Part shown: piece by piece, positions 17,277-24,947 of the stretch
How the letters are laid out: each line of letters starts with the position of its first letter
How positions within the stretch are numbered: position 1 is the first letter of the stretch
Source of the DNA: Alphaproteobacteria bacterium UBA3612
GTDB lineage: Bacteria > Pseudomonadota > Alphaproteobacteria > Sphingomonadales > Sphingomonadaceae
NCBI GenBank assembly: GCA_002375465.1
Contig: DFLT01000009.1
Location: 1-34,171, forward strand
Reading direction: 5' to 3'
Length of the DNA: 34,171 nt
Notes under the pieces: generated by a model
Database searches by the model: none
Told to the model about the DNA's origin: nothing
Seen by the model: the letters and a program-made list of their open reading frames with translations, nothing else
Program-made: the position numbers and the translations under genes

Positions 17277-17719
17277 GATCCCATCTTGATAATCGCGGGA
17301 TGGATGACGCTCGCCACGAACATGCCCGTCATCATGAAAATGCTGACGGCGGCCAGCGAACGGGGCGCAAGTCTGCCGAGGCCGCAAACGGCATGACCGC
17401 TGGTACAGCCCGAACCCAGCAGTGCTCCATAACCAACGAGAAGCCCGGCAATGGCGGCGGTCCAGGGACCACCCGTCATGGTGATGGCGGGAAGCCGGCC
17501 GCCGAACAGGCTGAAAATCAGGGGCGCCGATACCAGTCCTAGAATGAACACCAGGCGCCAGGTGCGCTCTCTCGTCGGTATCCGACCAAGAACGCCGGCC
17601 AGTATATCGCTGGCACCAAGAATGCGCCCATTGAACGCCATCAGGGTGACGGCGGCACCGCCGATCAGAAACCCGCCCATCAACTCCGCTAGCGGCAGGG
17701 CTTCGCTGAGATACGGCAT
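17273..17719 (-). CDS. YeeE/YedE-family (DUF395) transporter, first half
   Basis: The 148-residue protein has four hydrophobic helices. The motifs are LMAFNGRILGASDILAGVLG and YGALLGSGCTSGHAVCGLGR; the latter holds the conserved GSGCTSGH cysteine thought to handle sulfur in this family. Start ATG 17719 is preceded by GGAGG. It is coupled to the second half by a 4-base overlap. It is divergent from a sulfide:quinone oxidoreductase, with a FixK box in between, which supports a role in sulfur/sulfide handling at low oxygen. Confidence 0.87.
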   Translation of the reverse strand: MPYLSEALPLAELMGGFLIGGAAVTLMAFNGRILGASDILAGVLGRIPTRERTWRLVFILGLVSAPLIFSLFGGRLPAITMTGGPWTAAIAGLLVGYGALLGSGCTSGHAVCGLGRLAPRSLAAVSIFMMTGMFVASVIHPAIIKMGS

Positions 17720-17747
17720 GGATGTTCCTCCGGCGGCTTACGCAGCC

Positions 17748-17815
17748 CATCTATCGCAGGCAGCGTGGATCGGCTTGATTCTGGTCAATATGAGTGCCGC
17801 GACGGCCCCTAACAT
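17748..17815. promoter_or_regulatory. Bidirectional FixK-type promoter C (yeeE pair and SQR)
   Basis: The box TTGATTCTGGTCAA (17775-17788) matches the consensus fully. On the minus strand TAGATG (17753-17748) begins 22 bases after it, with the yeeE ATG 62.5 bases from the box centre. On the plus strand TAACAT (17810-17815) begins at the same offset, which would give the SQR gene a leader of roughly 170 bases. One site may therefore serve both directions. Confidence 0.7.
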
Positions 17816-17986
17816 TGAGGTGGTTTCCGCGTGCTCCTCGCCCAAAGGAAGCGCGGTACTTCTCCGAAAAAGGAAATAAGTTTGTGTGGGACGAAGCTGT
17901 AACACCCGCCTGCCACTGGGAATATTGCCTGCCCGGCTGGTCGAGCGTGCGATGCGAAGCACCGCAGGCCGGCGGATGGAGTGCCA

Positions 17987-19345
17987 ATGCCGTGCGATAG
18001 CGCGGGTGCCTTAATGCCAGCCTCTGATGGGGTCTCTGCCTCCCTCCCTGTTCCCTATATCGGCGCAGTCCGCGCTGATCGAGGCCTGCCGCCGAGAATC
18101 GAACATCAAATCGTGATCGTGGGTGCGGGTACTGCCGGCATCACCACGGCCGCCGTTTTGCTGCTGCGTGAGCGGGGACTCGATATCGCCCTTATCGAAC
18201 CGAAACGGGTTCATTATTACCAGCCCGGTTGGACCCTGGTTGGCGCCGGCCTTTACCCGCATTCAAAGACGGAACGCTCTATCGAGGAGGTGATGCCAGA
18301 GGGTGCGGTGCTGATTGAGGGGGAGGTCTGCCGCTTCGAGCCGCGACATGATCAGTTGGTCCTGCGCGACGGGCGAACTGTCTCCTACGCCGTGCTGATC
18401 CTCGCAATGGGGATCGAACTTGACTGGGCGGCAATTCCGGGATTGACCGAGACATTGGGCCAGAATGGCGTCGCGTCCAGTTACGATTTCGACGCTGCGC
18501 CCTATGTGTGGGATCTGATTCAGGAATTGGGGAGCGGGCGCGCCTTATTCACTCAGCCGCGAATGCCGATCAAATGTTCAGGTGCGCCGCAGAAGATAAT
18601 GTACCTTGCCAGCGATTTTTGGCGCGGCGAAGGGAAATTGGGGACGATAGAGGTGGAATTTCACACCCCTGGCGCTGCCCTGACCGCAAACAGGGATTTC
18701 CTGCCAGAGCTTAGCCACTATGTCGGTCGATATGGCATCAGTCCGCATCTTGGCTCTTGCCTGATCGCGGTGGACGGACCCTCTGGGCAGGCGACCTTTG
18801 AGAAGCTGACTGCGGATGGGAAGGTTCGGCAAGAGGTCAGGCATTTCGATTTGCTGCATGTCGTCCCGCCACAGCGTGCTCCGCAGGCCCTGCGCGAAAG
18901 CGAATTGAGCAATGGGGAAGGCTGGGCGGCGGTGGACCCGGAAACGCTGCAGCATGTGGGCTTTCCGAACGTGTTTGCCTTGGGCGACTGCTGTTCCGCC
19001 CCCAATGAAAAGACGGCGGCGGCAGTCCGCGCCCAAGCGCCGGTTCTCGCCGAAAATCTGATCGCTTATCTGGGGGCGGGTGTCCTGAAGCCTGCTTATG
19101 ATGGGTATGGCGCATGCCCTGTGACCGTGGCGCGCGGCAGGGTTCTGCTGGCGCAGTTCGGCTATCGCGGCAGATTGCTTCCCCCGTTTCCTCGTTCCCC
19201 GAACAAAGCCATCAAGGCGACCCGACTTGGCTGGTTTCTCGACCGGTATCTTTTCCCAAAGACTTATTGGACGGGATTGTTGAAGGGCAGGGGTGGGTGG
19301 CCAAGGGGCAAGCCGTACGTCGGCCCAACGGCAAAGGAACCCTGA
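17987..19345 (+). CDS. Sulfide:quinone oxidoreductase-like flavoprotein
   Basis: The roughly 452-residue FAD protein has an N-terminal dinucleotide motif (HQIVIVGAGTAGITTAAVLL), then HYYQPGWTLVGAG, then PIKCSGAPQKIMYLASD with a catalytic-type cysteine near residue 197. It also has FALGDCCSAPNEKTAAAVRA (FAD-binding second motif) and YGACPVTVARGRVLLAQFGY. These match SQR of the SQRDL (type II) class. It oxidises sulfide to persulfide/polysulfide and passes electrons to quinone at the membrane. ATG 17987 is preferred because GGAG ends six bases before it; GTG 17981 is possible. The first 35 residues are extra to the family. Its partner genes are the divergent YeeE pair. No persulfide dioxygenase is seen nearby. 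Confidence 0.88.
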   Translation: MPCDSAGALMPASDGVSASLPVPYIGAVRADRGLPPRIEHQIVIVGAGTAGITTAAVLLLRERGLDIALIEPKRVHYYQPGWTLVGAGLYPHSKTERSIEEVMPEGAVLIEGEVCRFEPRHDQLVLRDGRTVSYAVLILAMGIELDWAAIPGLTETLGQNGVASSYDFDAAPYVWDLIQELGSGRALFTQPRMPIKCSGAPQKIMYLASDFWRGEGKLGTIEVEFHTPGAALTANRDFLPELSHYVGRYGISPHLGSCLIAVDGPSGQATFEKLTADGKVRQEVRHFDLLHVVPPQRAPQALRESELSNGEGWAAVDPETLQHVGFPNVFALGDCCSAPNEKTAAAVRAQAPVLAENLIAYLGAGVLKPAYDGYGACPVTVARGRVLLAQFGYRGRLLPPFPRSPNKAIKATRLGWFLDRYLFPKTYWTGLLKGRGGWPRGKPYVGPTAKEP

Positions 19346-19410
19346 TGCTCGGTCCATACTTGAGAACGACTGAGCCGAATATGGCCGTTGATTCCGTTGC
19401 CTGTTCAGCC

Positions 19411-19471
19411 ATTGTCATCTAGAGGGCAAAGCCTGTCGGCATTGTCAGCTTTTGGGGCTGCTCATGACAAT
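19411..19471. promoter_or_regulatory. Three ATTGTCA elements upstream of fixL
   Basis: ATTGTCA occurs at 19411-19417 and 19441-19447, exactly 30 bases apart, and its complement TGACAAT occurs at 19465-19471. The last two form an inverted repeat with a 17-base spacer. They lie 60-120 bases before the fixL GTG in an otherwise empty gap, so a regulator of fixLJ could bind here. They differ from FixK boxes. Confidence 0.4.
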
Positions 19472-19530
19472 ACTGGAGCTTCAGGATGTCCCGGTGAGGC
19501 GTGATCCCTGCGCGCCTGGGTTATAGTTAG

Positions 19531-20631
19531 GTGCCCCGCGATTTGGTTCTTGAGGCGCTCCTCGCCCTGTCGCCGGATGCGGTGATCACCATCGACCGCC
19601 ATGGCAAGATCGAATCGTTGGGTCAGGCGGTGGTGACGATGTTCGGCTATCTGCACGAGGAGCTGGCAGGACAGAATGTCTCCATGCTGATGCCCTCGCC
19701 CGACCGGGAACGCCATGATGCCTACATCGAACGCTATCTGAGCACCGGCAACGCCCATATTATCGGCGCAGGGCGCCAGGTACGGGGGCGGCGAAAGGAC
19801 GGGACGCTCTTCCCCCTGTTTCTGCGCGTGGCCGAGATTTCCGAAGGCGGCGAACCAACCTTTCTGGGTATATTGCACGATTTGACAGAAGAGGAGATGG
19901 TCAAATCCCGCGAGCAGGAATTGCGTGCGGCCATGCAGGACATGTCCCGCGTGGCGTCGCTGGGTGAACTGGCGACCCAGCTATCGCATGAGCTGAACCA
20001 GCCCCTTACCGCGATCAGTCAGTATTCCAGCGCCCTGGATGCCTTGATCGCCAAAGAAACGACCGACCTGACGAAGGTCCGCAGCCTTGCCGGAAAGATC
20101 GGAGCGCAGGCGGAACGGGCGGGCGACGTGGTGCGATCGATCCGGCGCTTCGTGCGTGCGGAAACGGGCCAGCGCCAGCCGTGCGAGGTGGCGACGCTGA
20201 TTTCGGAGAGCGTCGATCTTTCGATATTGGACAGGGAATTGGAGCGGATCGACATTTGCTTTGACGCCCCAGCCGACCTGCCCCCCATCCTGTGCGAGCC
20301 GGTGCAGGTTCAGCAGGTGCTGCACAATCTGCTCCGCAACGCCGTGGAGGCGATGGCCGAAACCAGCGAGCCCGTCCTGCGCCTGTCCGCACGCCGGGCC
20401 GCGGATGACATGGTACAAGTGGCGATCGAGGACAATGGCGCTGGCATCGCGCAGGATATGCGTGACCATTTGTTCGAACGCTTCAAGACCGGAAAGCGGG
20501 ATGGCCTCGGCATTGGCCTTGCCATCTGCAAATCGATCGTCACTGCGCATGGCGGCCGGATCGAGGTTCGCGATGTCTTGGGCGGTGGCACCTGCTTTCG
20601 TTTTACCATTCCCGCGGTGTACGGCGCGTGA
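19531..20631 (+). CDS. fixL: Oxygen-sensing histidine kinase FixL (heme PAS)
   Basis: This is a 366-residue soluble kinase with one PAS domain (about 8-120), then HisKA and HATPase_c. It has no transmembrane helix. The PAS carries the residues known from Bradyrhizobium FixL: the proximal heme histidine (RHDAY, H62), R68 (R206 there), H76 (AHII), I77 and the distal arginine R82 (GAGR). The phospho-acceptor is H153 in TQLSHELNQPLTAI. The N, D and G boxes follow (LLRNAVEAM, VAIEDNGAGI, GLGIGLAIC). Deoxy-heme activates autophosphorylation and transfer to FixJ. The GTG start at 19531 leaves a short N-terminus. It overlaps fixJ by four bases. Target: the FixJ encoded next. Confidence 0.95.
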   Translation: MPRDLVLEALLALSPDAVITIDRHGKIESLGQAVVTMFGYLHEELAGQNVSMLMPSPDRERHDAYIERYLSTGNAHIIGAGRQVRGRRKDGTLFPLFLRVAEISEGGEPTFLGILHDLTEEEMVKSREQELRAAMQDMSRVASLGELATQLSHELNQPLTAISQYSSALDALIAKETTDLTKVRSLAGKIGAQAERAGDVVRSIRRFVRAETGQRQPCEVATLISESVDLSILDRELERIDICFDAPADLPPILCEPVQVQQVLHNLLRNAVEAMAETSEPVLRLSARRAADDMVQVAIEDNGAGIAQDMRDHLFERFKTGKRDGLGIGLAICKSIVTAHGGRIEVRDVLGGGTCFRFTIPAVYGA

Positions 20632-21245
20632 CTGCGGGGAATGTTCTCATTCTTGATGATGACGAGGCTGTCGTCGACGCGCTGACCATCCGCCTGGAGA
20701 TGGAAGGCTATCATGTCAGGGGTTTTCCTGACCCCGCCTCGTTCCTGAAAGCCGACCATATCGAGGCGGCCGATTGCCTGCTGCTCGATCTACGCATGCC
20801 GGGCAGCGACGGCCTGACTGTCCTCAGGGAGATGCGACAAGTGGCTCCGGCCTTGCGGATCATCATGATGACGGGACATGGCGATGTGGAGGTCGCCGTT
20901 GCAGCCCTCAAGGAGGGGGCAACCGATTTCCTTGAGAAGCCTTTTGCTGACCGGCGACTCCTCGGGGCGGTCGAACAGGCGGTGAATGCGAAACGGGCCC
21001 TGCATGTCGAACCCGGAGGGGATGACGGCGCTCGCGCGCACCTCGAAAGCCTGACGCCGCGCGAAACGGATGTATTTCACGAACTGGTCGCTGGTCATCC
21101 GAACAAGATTATTGCCCATCATCTGGGGTGCAGCCAGCGTACCGTGGAAATCCACCGCTCCCGCGTCATGTCTAAAATGCAGGCGAAAAGCCTGGCCGAT
21201 CTCGTCCGAATGGCGGTTCAGCACAAGTTGACGCTGGGCACGTAG
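20628..21245 (+). CDS. fixJ: Two-component response regulator FixJ
   Basis: The 205-residue protein has a receiver domain with acidic pocket D10-D12, phospho-acceptor D54 (LLLDLRMPGSDG), T82 and K104 (FLEKPF). A LuxR/GerE-type helix-turn-helix follows (LTPRETDVFHELVAGHPNKI, then CSQRTVEIHRSRVMSKM). This is the FixJ layout. When phosphorylated by FixL it normally activates fixK-type genes. Here a fixK homologue follows after 117 bases with its own leader. The GTG at 20628 overlaps the fixL stop, indicating coupled translation. Confidence 0.95.
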   Translation: MTAGNVLILDDDEAVVDALTIRLEMEGYHVRGFPDPASFLKADHIEAADCLLLDLRMPGSDGLTVLREMRQVAPALRIIMMTGHGDVEVAVAALKEGATDFLEKPFADRRLLGAVEQAVNAKRALHVEPGGDDGARAHLESLTPRETDVFHELVAGHPNKIIAHHLGCSQRTVEIHRSRVMSKMQAKSLADLVRMAVQHKLTLGT

Positions 21246-21323
21246 GTACTAACCGCTACGGAAATGCCGGCGCGCGGCGGAGCATAGCTAGTTCCCACGA
21301 CTCAAAGCGCTCGCGACAATCTG

Positions 21324-21360
21324 CTCATTCTCCTTCATCGCCCAGAATGAGGAGAATGAG
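21324..21360 (+). promoter_or_regulatory. Hairpin covering the fixK ribosome binding site
   Basis: CTCATTCTCC (21324-21333) and GGAGAATGAG (21351-21360) form a perfect 10-base inverted repeat. TCAT/ATGA pair further inside after a one-base bulge, leaving an 8-base loop. The 3' arm contains the GGAG that should serve as Shine-Dalgarno for the ATG at 21363, so the folded leader would hide it. It could be a translational switch, or the DNA could be an operator for a dimeric regulator. Confidence 0.6.
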
Positions 21361-21362
21361 AG

Positions 21363-21989
21363 ATGCTCGTCCACTCGGTTTCGAATTGCCCGATCTTGCC
21401 GCCTCTGCCAGCTGTTGCAGTCCAGCCGCATGCAAAAGCCGGGGAGACCTTGTTCTGGGAGGGGGAGGAGACTGATTGCCTCTATCATCTTCAATCCGGG
21501 ATCGTGCGTGGCGTCCGCTATACGGAGGAGGGTGAGCGCAACATCGTTGGATTCTACTTTGCCGGGGACAGGATCGGCGTGCCCGTGGGCGGCACCTATC
21601 GCTTCACGGCAGAGGCGATCACGGTTGTCACCTATGCAACGGTTCGGCTCAACGTGCTTGCCGACGATATTCGCAGCGGGGGAACGGCGCGGCTGTTCGA
21701 AACGGTGCAGACGGAACTGGGTGCGGATGAAGTGCACAGCCAGTTGCTCTGCCGCCAGGGTGCGCTGCAGCGAATGTGCGCCTTCGCCGCATGTCTTTAT
21801 CGCCGTCTGAACGGCGCCGCCATAGAGGCGATCGCGCAGGTGGATATTGCGGACTATCTGGCGCTGACGCCGGAAACCGTCTGTCGCTCGTTAAAGAAAA
21901 TGCGCGACAGCGGGGTCATTGCGATGCCGCGCCATGATCGGATCGAGGTCGTCAATCCGGCTGCGCTGACAGCGATGTCCCTGCAATAG
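21363..21989 (+). CDS. fixK: Crp/Fnr-family regulator, FixK-like
   Basis: The 208-residue protein has an N-terminal cyclic-nucleotide-type beta roll (KAGETLFWEGEETDCLYHLQ, then GIVRGVRYTEEGERNIVGFY) and a dimer helix. Its C-terminal HTH has the recognition helix LTPETVCRSLKKMRDSGVI. The E and R of the FNR/FixK E-xx-S-R pattern are present, with Cys at the Ser place, which fits TTGAT half-site recognition. The cysteine cluster that holds the FNR 4Fe-4S centre is missing (only one Cys near the N-terminus), so it is a FixK/CRP-type protein made on demand, not an oxygen sensor itself. It is the best candidate for binding the nine boxes in this window. The start is set by a purine-rich RBS inside a hairpin. 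Confidence 0.9.
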   Translation: MLVHSVSNCPILPPLPAVAVQPHAKAGETLFWEGEETDCLYHLQSGIVRGVRYTEEGERNIVGFYFAGDRIGVPVGGTYRFTAEAITVVTYATVRLNVLADDIRSGGTARLFETVQTELGADEVHSQLLCRQGALQRMCAFAACLYRRLNGAAIEAIAQVDIADYLALTPETVCRSLKKMRDSGVIAMPRHDRIEVVNPAALTAMSLQ

Positions 21990-23009
21990 AGCGGCCCGCA
22001 GCAGCCGACCGGTTGCGCCTGAACGCCTTCACGATTTCCGATGCAGCGAGGCCAGTCAGAGATGCCGCCAGGCATATGGCGAGGTCCGTCAGTGCGAGAG
22101 GAGCCGTGGAGAACAGCCGGTTCCCGAGCGGCGTATAGATCACCGCAAGTTGTAGCAGTGCTGTTGCCGACAGGGCGAGCAGCAGGGACGGATTGCGAAG
22201 AAAACCGCCGGAAAAAACGGAGGAGGGCGATCGCACGGCAAGTGCTTGGCCCAACTGCAGGAAGGTGAGGACGGCGAACACCATCGTCTGCCAATTCTGG
22301 CGACCCGCCTCCATGGCCCAGAACTGAACCGCCAGCGTGGTGCCGGCCAGTATCAGTCCGGTACTGGCCAGAGCGGTCGCCATATCCCACGTCACGATCG
22401 GCTCCCAAGGGGGGCGGGGGGTGCGATGCATGATGTCCCGATCTGCCGGCTCTGCAGCAAGCGCAAGCCCGGGAAGTCCGTCGGTCACCAGGTTGATCCA
22501 AAGGATATGCACCGGCAGCAACGGCAGGGGCAGCCCGATCAGTGGCGCTGAAAAAATGACGAGTACCTCCGCAAGATTGCAGGCGAGAACATAGCGGATG
22601 TATTTGCGGATATTGTCGTAGATGCGCCGCCCTTCGCGTATCGCGGCGATGATGGTTGCAAAATTATCGTCGGCCAGAACCAGGTCGGCGGCTTCTCGCG
22701 CAACGTCGGTCCCGGCCCTTCCCATGGCGATGCCGACATGCGCGCGAGACAGGGCAGGGGCATCGTTCACGCCATCGCCTCTCCCGCCACCGCAGCAATC
22801 AGTGCCGCCGCGATCAGGATCAGGATCATGATGTCCGTAAATTGGCGCATGAGCAGGCGCGGCCATCCCGCTCCGTGCCGCTGTGGCAGGTCGTTCGGAC
22901 CCACCTCCCCAAGCCGGCGTTGCGCCTCGATCTCCGTCAGGCCTGCCGCCATTTTCAACCTGACAACAGAGACGTTCTCTTGTTGCGGGCAGCTTTGGGC
23001 ATGTCCCAT
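21952..23009 (-). pseudogene. P-type (Ca2+-like) ATPase with large internal deletion
   Basis: From ATG 23009 the reading gives the normal N-terminus (GLTEIEAQRRLGEVGPNDLP) and first helix (FTDIMILILIAAALIAAVAG). At about 22775-22786 it joins directly, and out of frame, to the segment GDGVNDAPALSRAHVGIAMG. The rest of the C-terminal transporter domain follows (ILWINLVTDGLPGLALAAEP, then six helices) down to 21952. The actuator domain, the DKTGT phosphorylation site and the nucleotide-binding domain, some 500 residues, are gone. It cannot be an active pump. The first frame stops at 22767. It follows the USP stop by one base, so it was the last gene of that operon. The tail overlaps the end of fixK by 38 bases. 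Confidence 0.9.
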
Positions 23010-23010
23010 T

Positions 23011-23838
23011 CTAATGCGCGAGCAGGACCGGCAGCCTCGGATGGTCCAGAATGCTGCGCGTCGCCCCTCCCAGAACATTCTCCCGAACGCGGGAATGGCC
23101 ATAAGCGCCCATGATCAGGATGTCGGCGCTCACCGCGAGGGCTGCATCTTGCAGCGCGTCGCCGATGAAATTGATGCTGGGTTCCGTATAGACGTCAACC
23201 TCCGGCACGCGGCGGCAGAGATAGGACTTCATGGCATGCATCATGTCGGTACCATCGGGCATGGCAGGCAGCTTGCCGCCAATGCGCACCAGCGTGACAC
23301 GTGCCAGATGCGGCAGAGTCGCCACGGCACCGGCGAGCGCGACAACCGCCTCCCGCTTTCCGCTCCATGCAAAGGCGGCATGCCGATGATCTGCGCGCGC
23401 GGGCGTAGGCTGTAGCAGCAGCGGACGACCGCTGGCAAAGATCAGCATCTCCACCAGCATGTTGCCAGAGCGGCCGCCGAGTGTGCCCAGCGCCGCGCCC
23501 GGGATCACGTTTAGATCGCTGCATTGCGCCCATAGCGCAGCAGTTCGATAGATGTCGCGTTCGCTGACGACAGTCGTTCGAAGCGGGAGGTCGATGCCTT
23601 GCAGGTCGCAAAACGCTTCAACCTCGGCAAGTTGTTGATTGGCCCGCTCGACAGCTTCCCTCTTGGCGCGATCATAATAATTCGCCATCAATCCGGACGT
23701 TCCGGGCAGCGCCATGATCGGTGACAGAATGTCGATCCCGATACGGGAATGTGCGCCATAGCTGTGGTACAGGGCGTCGATCACCGCCGTATCGCTCTCG
23801 AAATCCGGTGTAAAGATCCAGACGTCGTGCAGGCTCAT
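23011..23838 (-). CDS. Tandem-domain universal stress protein
   Basis: The 275-residue protein has two USP halves. The first (MSLHDVWIFTPDFESDTAVI) lacks a clear ATP signature. The second ends ADILIMGAYGHSRVRENVLG with G-x2-G-x9-G-G intact and closes with LPVLLAH. It lies 12 bases downstream of the NAD(P)H dehydrogenase gene and one base before the deleted ATPase gene. It belongs to a minus-strand operon controlled from the FixK-like site near 24910. It resembles the other tandem USP at 13.2 kb in layout, not closely in sequence. Confidence 0.9.
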   Translation of the reverse strand: MSLHDVWIFTPDFESDTAVIDALYHSYGAHSRIGIDILSPIMALPGTSGLMANYYDRAKREAVERANQQLAEVEAFCDLQGIDLPLRTTVVSERDIYRTAALWAQCSDLNVIPGAALGTLGGRSGNMLVEMLIFASGRPLLLQPTPARADHRHAAFAWSGKREAVVALAGAVATLPHLARVTLVRIGGKLPAMPDGTDMMHAMKSYLCRRVPEVDVYTEPSINFIGDALQDAALAVSADILIMGAYGHSRVRENVLGGATRSILDHPRLPVLLAH

Positions 23839-23850
23839 ATCATCGCTCCT

Positions 23851-24435
23851 TCAGCGGGCACGTCGCGCCAGCGTGTCGATTGTACGGAACAGCTCTGGCC
23901 CCTGCTCCCGCGCCGTGGCAGCGCGTCCAATCAGGGTGTGGCGGATCGGCCCGATACCCGCTAGGCGCAGTACGCTGCGATCAAAGGCGCGTACGCCGAA
24001 GGCACCAAAGATGAGCCGATAGGCCGGTGCGGGCATCCCCATAGTCACGATCAGACGCGCCGATCTTCCCTTCAGAAGTCGCTTCGGAAAGCCCTTCTCG
24101 CGATATTGAGTGGCAAAACCGGGCCGCATGATCTGTTCCCAGAAACATCGTGCATGGCCGGGTAGGCCCCCCAGCCAGAGCGGGAAGATGATCACCATGT
24201 GATCGCACCAGCGTATCGCCTCCTGCGCTTCGGTCAGCGGCGGGGGTAGGGGATATTCTTCAAATTCCTGCTGTGTCCGCAGACACTCGAAGTCGAGATC
24301 GGCGATACGGGTGATCCGCACCTCATGTTTCGCCGTCCTTGCCGCCTGGCCATATCGTTCGCACAGCGCATCGCAGAGCCGTTCCTCCGACGGATCGGGG
24401 TGGCACTGAAAGATGGCGATCTTTCGGGTGGACAT
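23851..24435 (-). CDS. Flavodoxin-fold NAD(P)H:quinone reductase
   Basis: The 194-residue protein belongs to the NQO1/MdaB/KefF-like flavodoxin_2 family: KIAIFQCHPDPSEERLCDAL at the N-terminus (FMN/FAD phosphate site), MVIIFPLWLGGLPGHARCFW in the middle (isoalloxazine contact) and KGRSARLIVTMGMPAPAYRL. Such enzymes reduce quinones by two electrons using NAD(P)H in the cytosol. It lies 27 bases after the small conserved protein and 12 before a USP, so it is co-transcribed. Electron acceptor and physiological role are not decided by sequence. Confidence 0.87.
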   Translation of the reverse strand: MSTRKIAIFQCHPDPSEERLCDALCERYGQAARTAKHEVRITRIADLDFECLRTQQEFEEYPLPPPLTEAQEAIRWCDHMVIIFPLWLGGLPGHARCFWEQIMRPGFATQYREKGFPKRLLKGRSARLIVTMGMPAPAYRLIFGAFGVRAFDRSVLRLAGIGPIRHTLIGRAATAREQGPELFRTIDTLARRAR

Positions 24436-24462
24436 TGGCTAGCTCCGCAGGGCGCTGCACAT

Positions 24463-24843
24463 TCAGGCTTTCACCATTGCGATCTCACGCAGACTGACAA
24501 TCTTGTAGGGGGCTTCCTCCCCGTCCGGTTCTGTCACGGTGATGTAATTGCCCACCTGGATGTCGTGGCGATCCAAGGCGAAGATGATCTCGTCATCCTC
24601 GTCGCCGGGCGCGTAGGAAAAGGCCCACCCGCCATCTTCCCGGTGAATCAGGCGTCCGCTCTCCTCGCCATATTCCGGAGAGATGTGGAGGATGGAGGCG
24701 CGTGCCGGGGCACGCCTGTATGCGGCAGCATCAATGCGCCCGCCCGCGTCCAGGGGGAGCGTCAGCATGTAGGCATGGGCGGGGGAGCCTTCGGGGCTTT
24801 CTTTTGTGCGGCCTTTCTCCAGTCTGATCCGGTACCAACTCAT
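24463..24843 (-). CDS. Small conserved protein of unknown function
   Basis: The 126-residue product starts MSWYRIRLEKGRTKESPEGS (ATG 24843, preceded by AAAGGGA). It is acidic, without signal peptide or helices long enough for a membrane. Features are the segment YMLTLPLDAGGRIDAAAYRR, the aromatic/acidic patch GGWAFSYAPGDEDDEIIFAL and a beta-rich C-terminus (GNYITVTEPDGEEAPYKIVS). I recall similar uncharacterised proteins in other proteobacteria but know no named domain. It is first in the operon with quinone reductase, USP and the deleted ATPase, directly behind a FixK-type promoter with a near-perfect -10. Confidence 0.8.
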   Translation of the reverse strand: MSWYRIRLEKGRTKESPEGSPAHAYMLTLPLDAGGRIDAAAYRRAPARASILHISPEYGEESGRLIHREDGGWAFSYAPGDEDDEIIFALDRHDIQVGNYITVTEPDGEEAPYKIVSLREIAMVKA

Positions 24844-24874
24844 CTTAACGGTCCCTTTCTGCTTGCTGGTACCG

Positions 24875-24915
24875 ATTGTACGCGCTGGCGCTGCGGTCGG
24901 ATTGATCCCGCGCAA
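24875..24915 (-). promoter_or_regulatory. FixK-type promoter D (unknown protein - NQO - USP operon)
   Basis: On the minus strand TTGCGCGGGATCAA (24915-24902) has one perfect half-site (ATCAA) and one weaker one. TACAAT (24880-24875), a 5/6 match to TATAAT, begins 22 bases after it. The box centre is 65.5 bases from the ATG at 24843. It starts 33 bases beyond the adh stop, so this operon does not depend on adh transcription. Confidence 0.65.
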
Positions 24916-24947
24916 GCGGCTGGAAATTTGCCCTTGTGACCCGTCGC

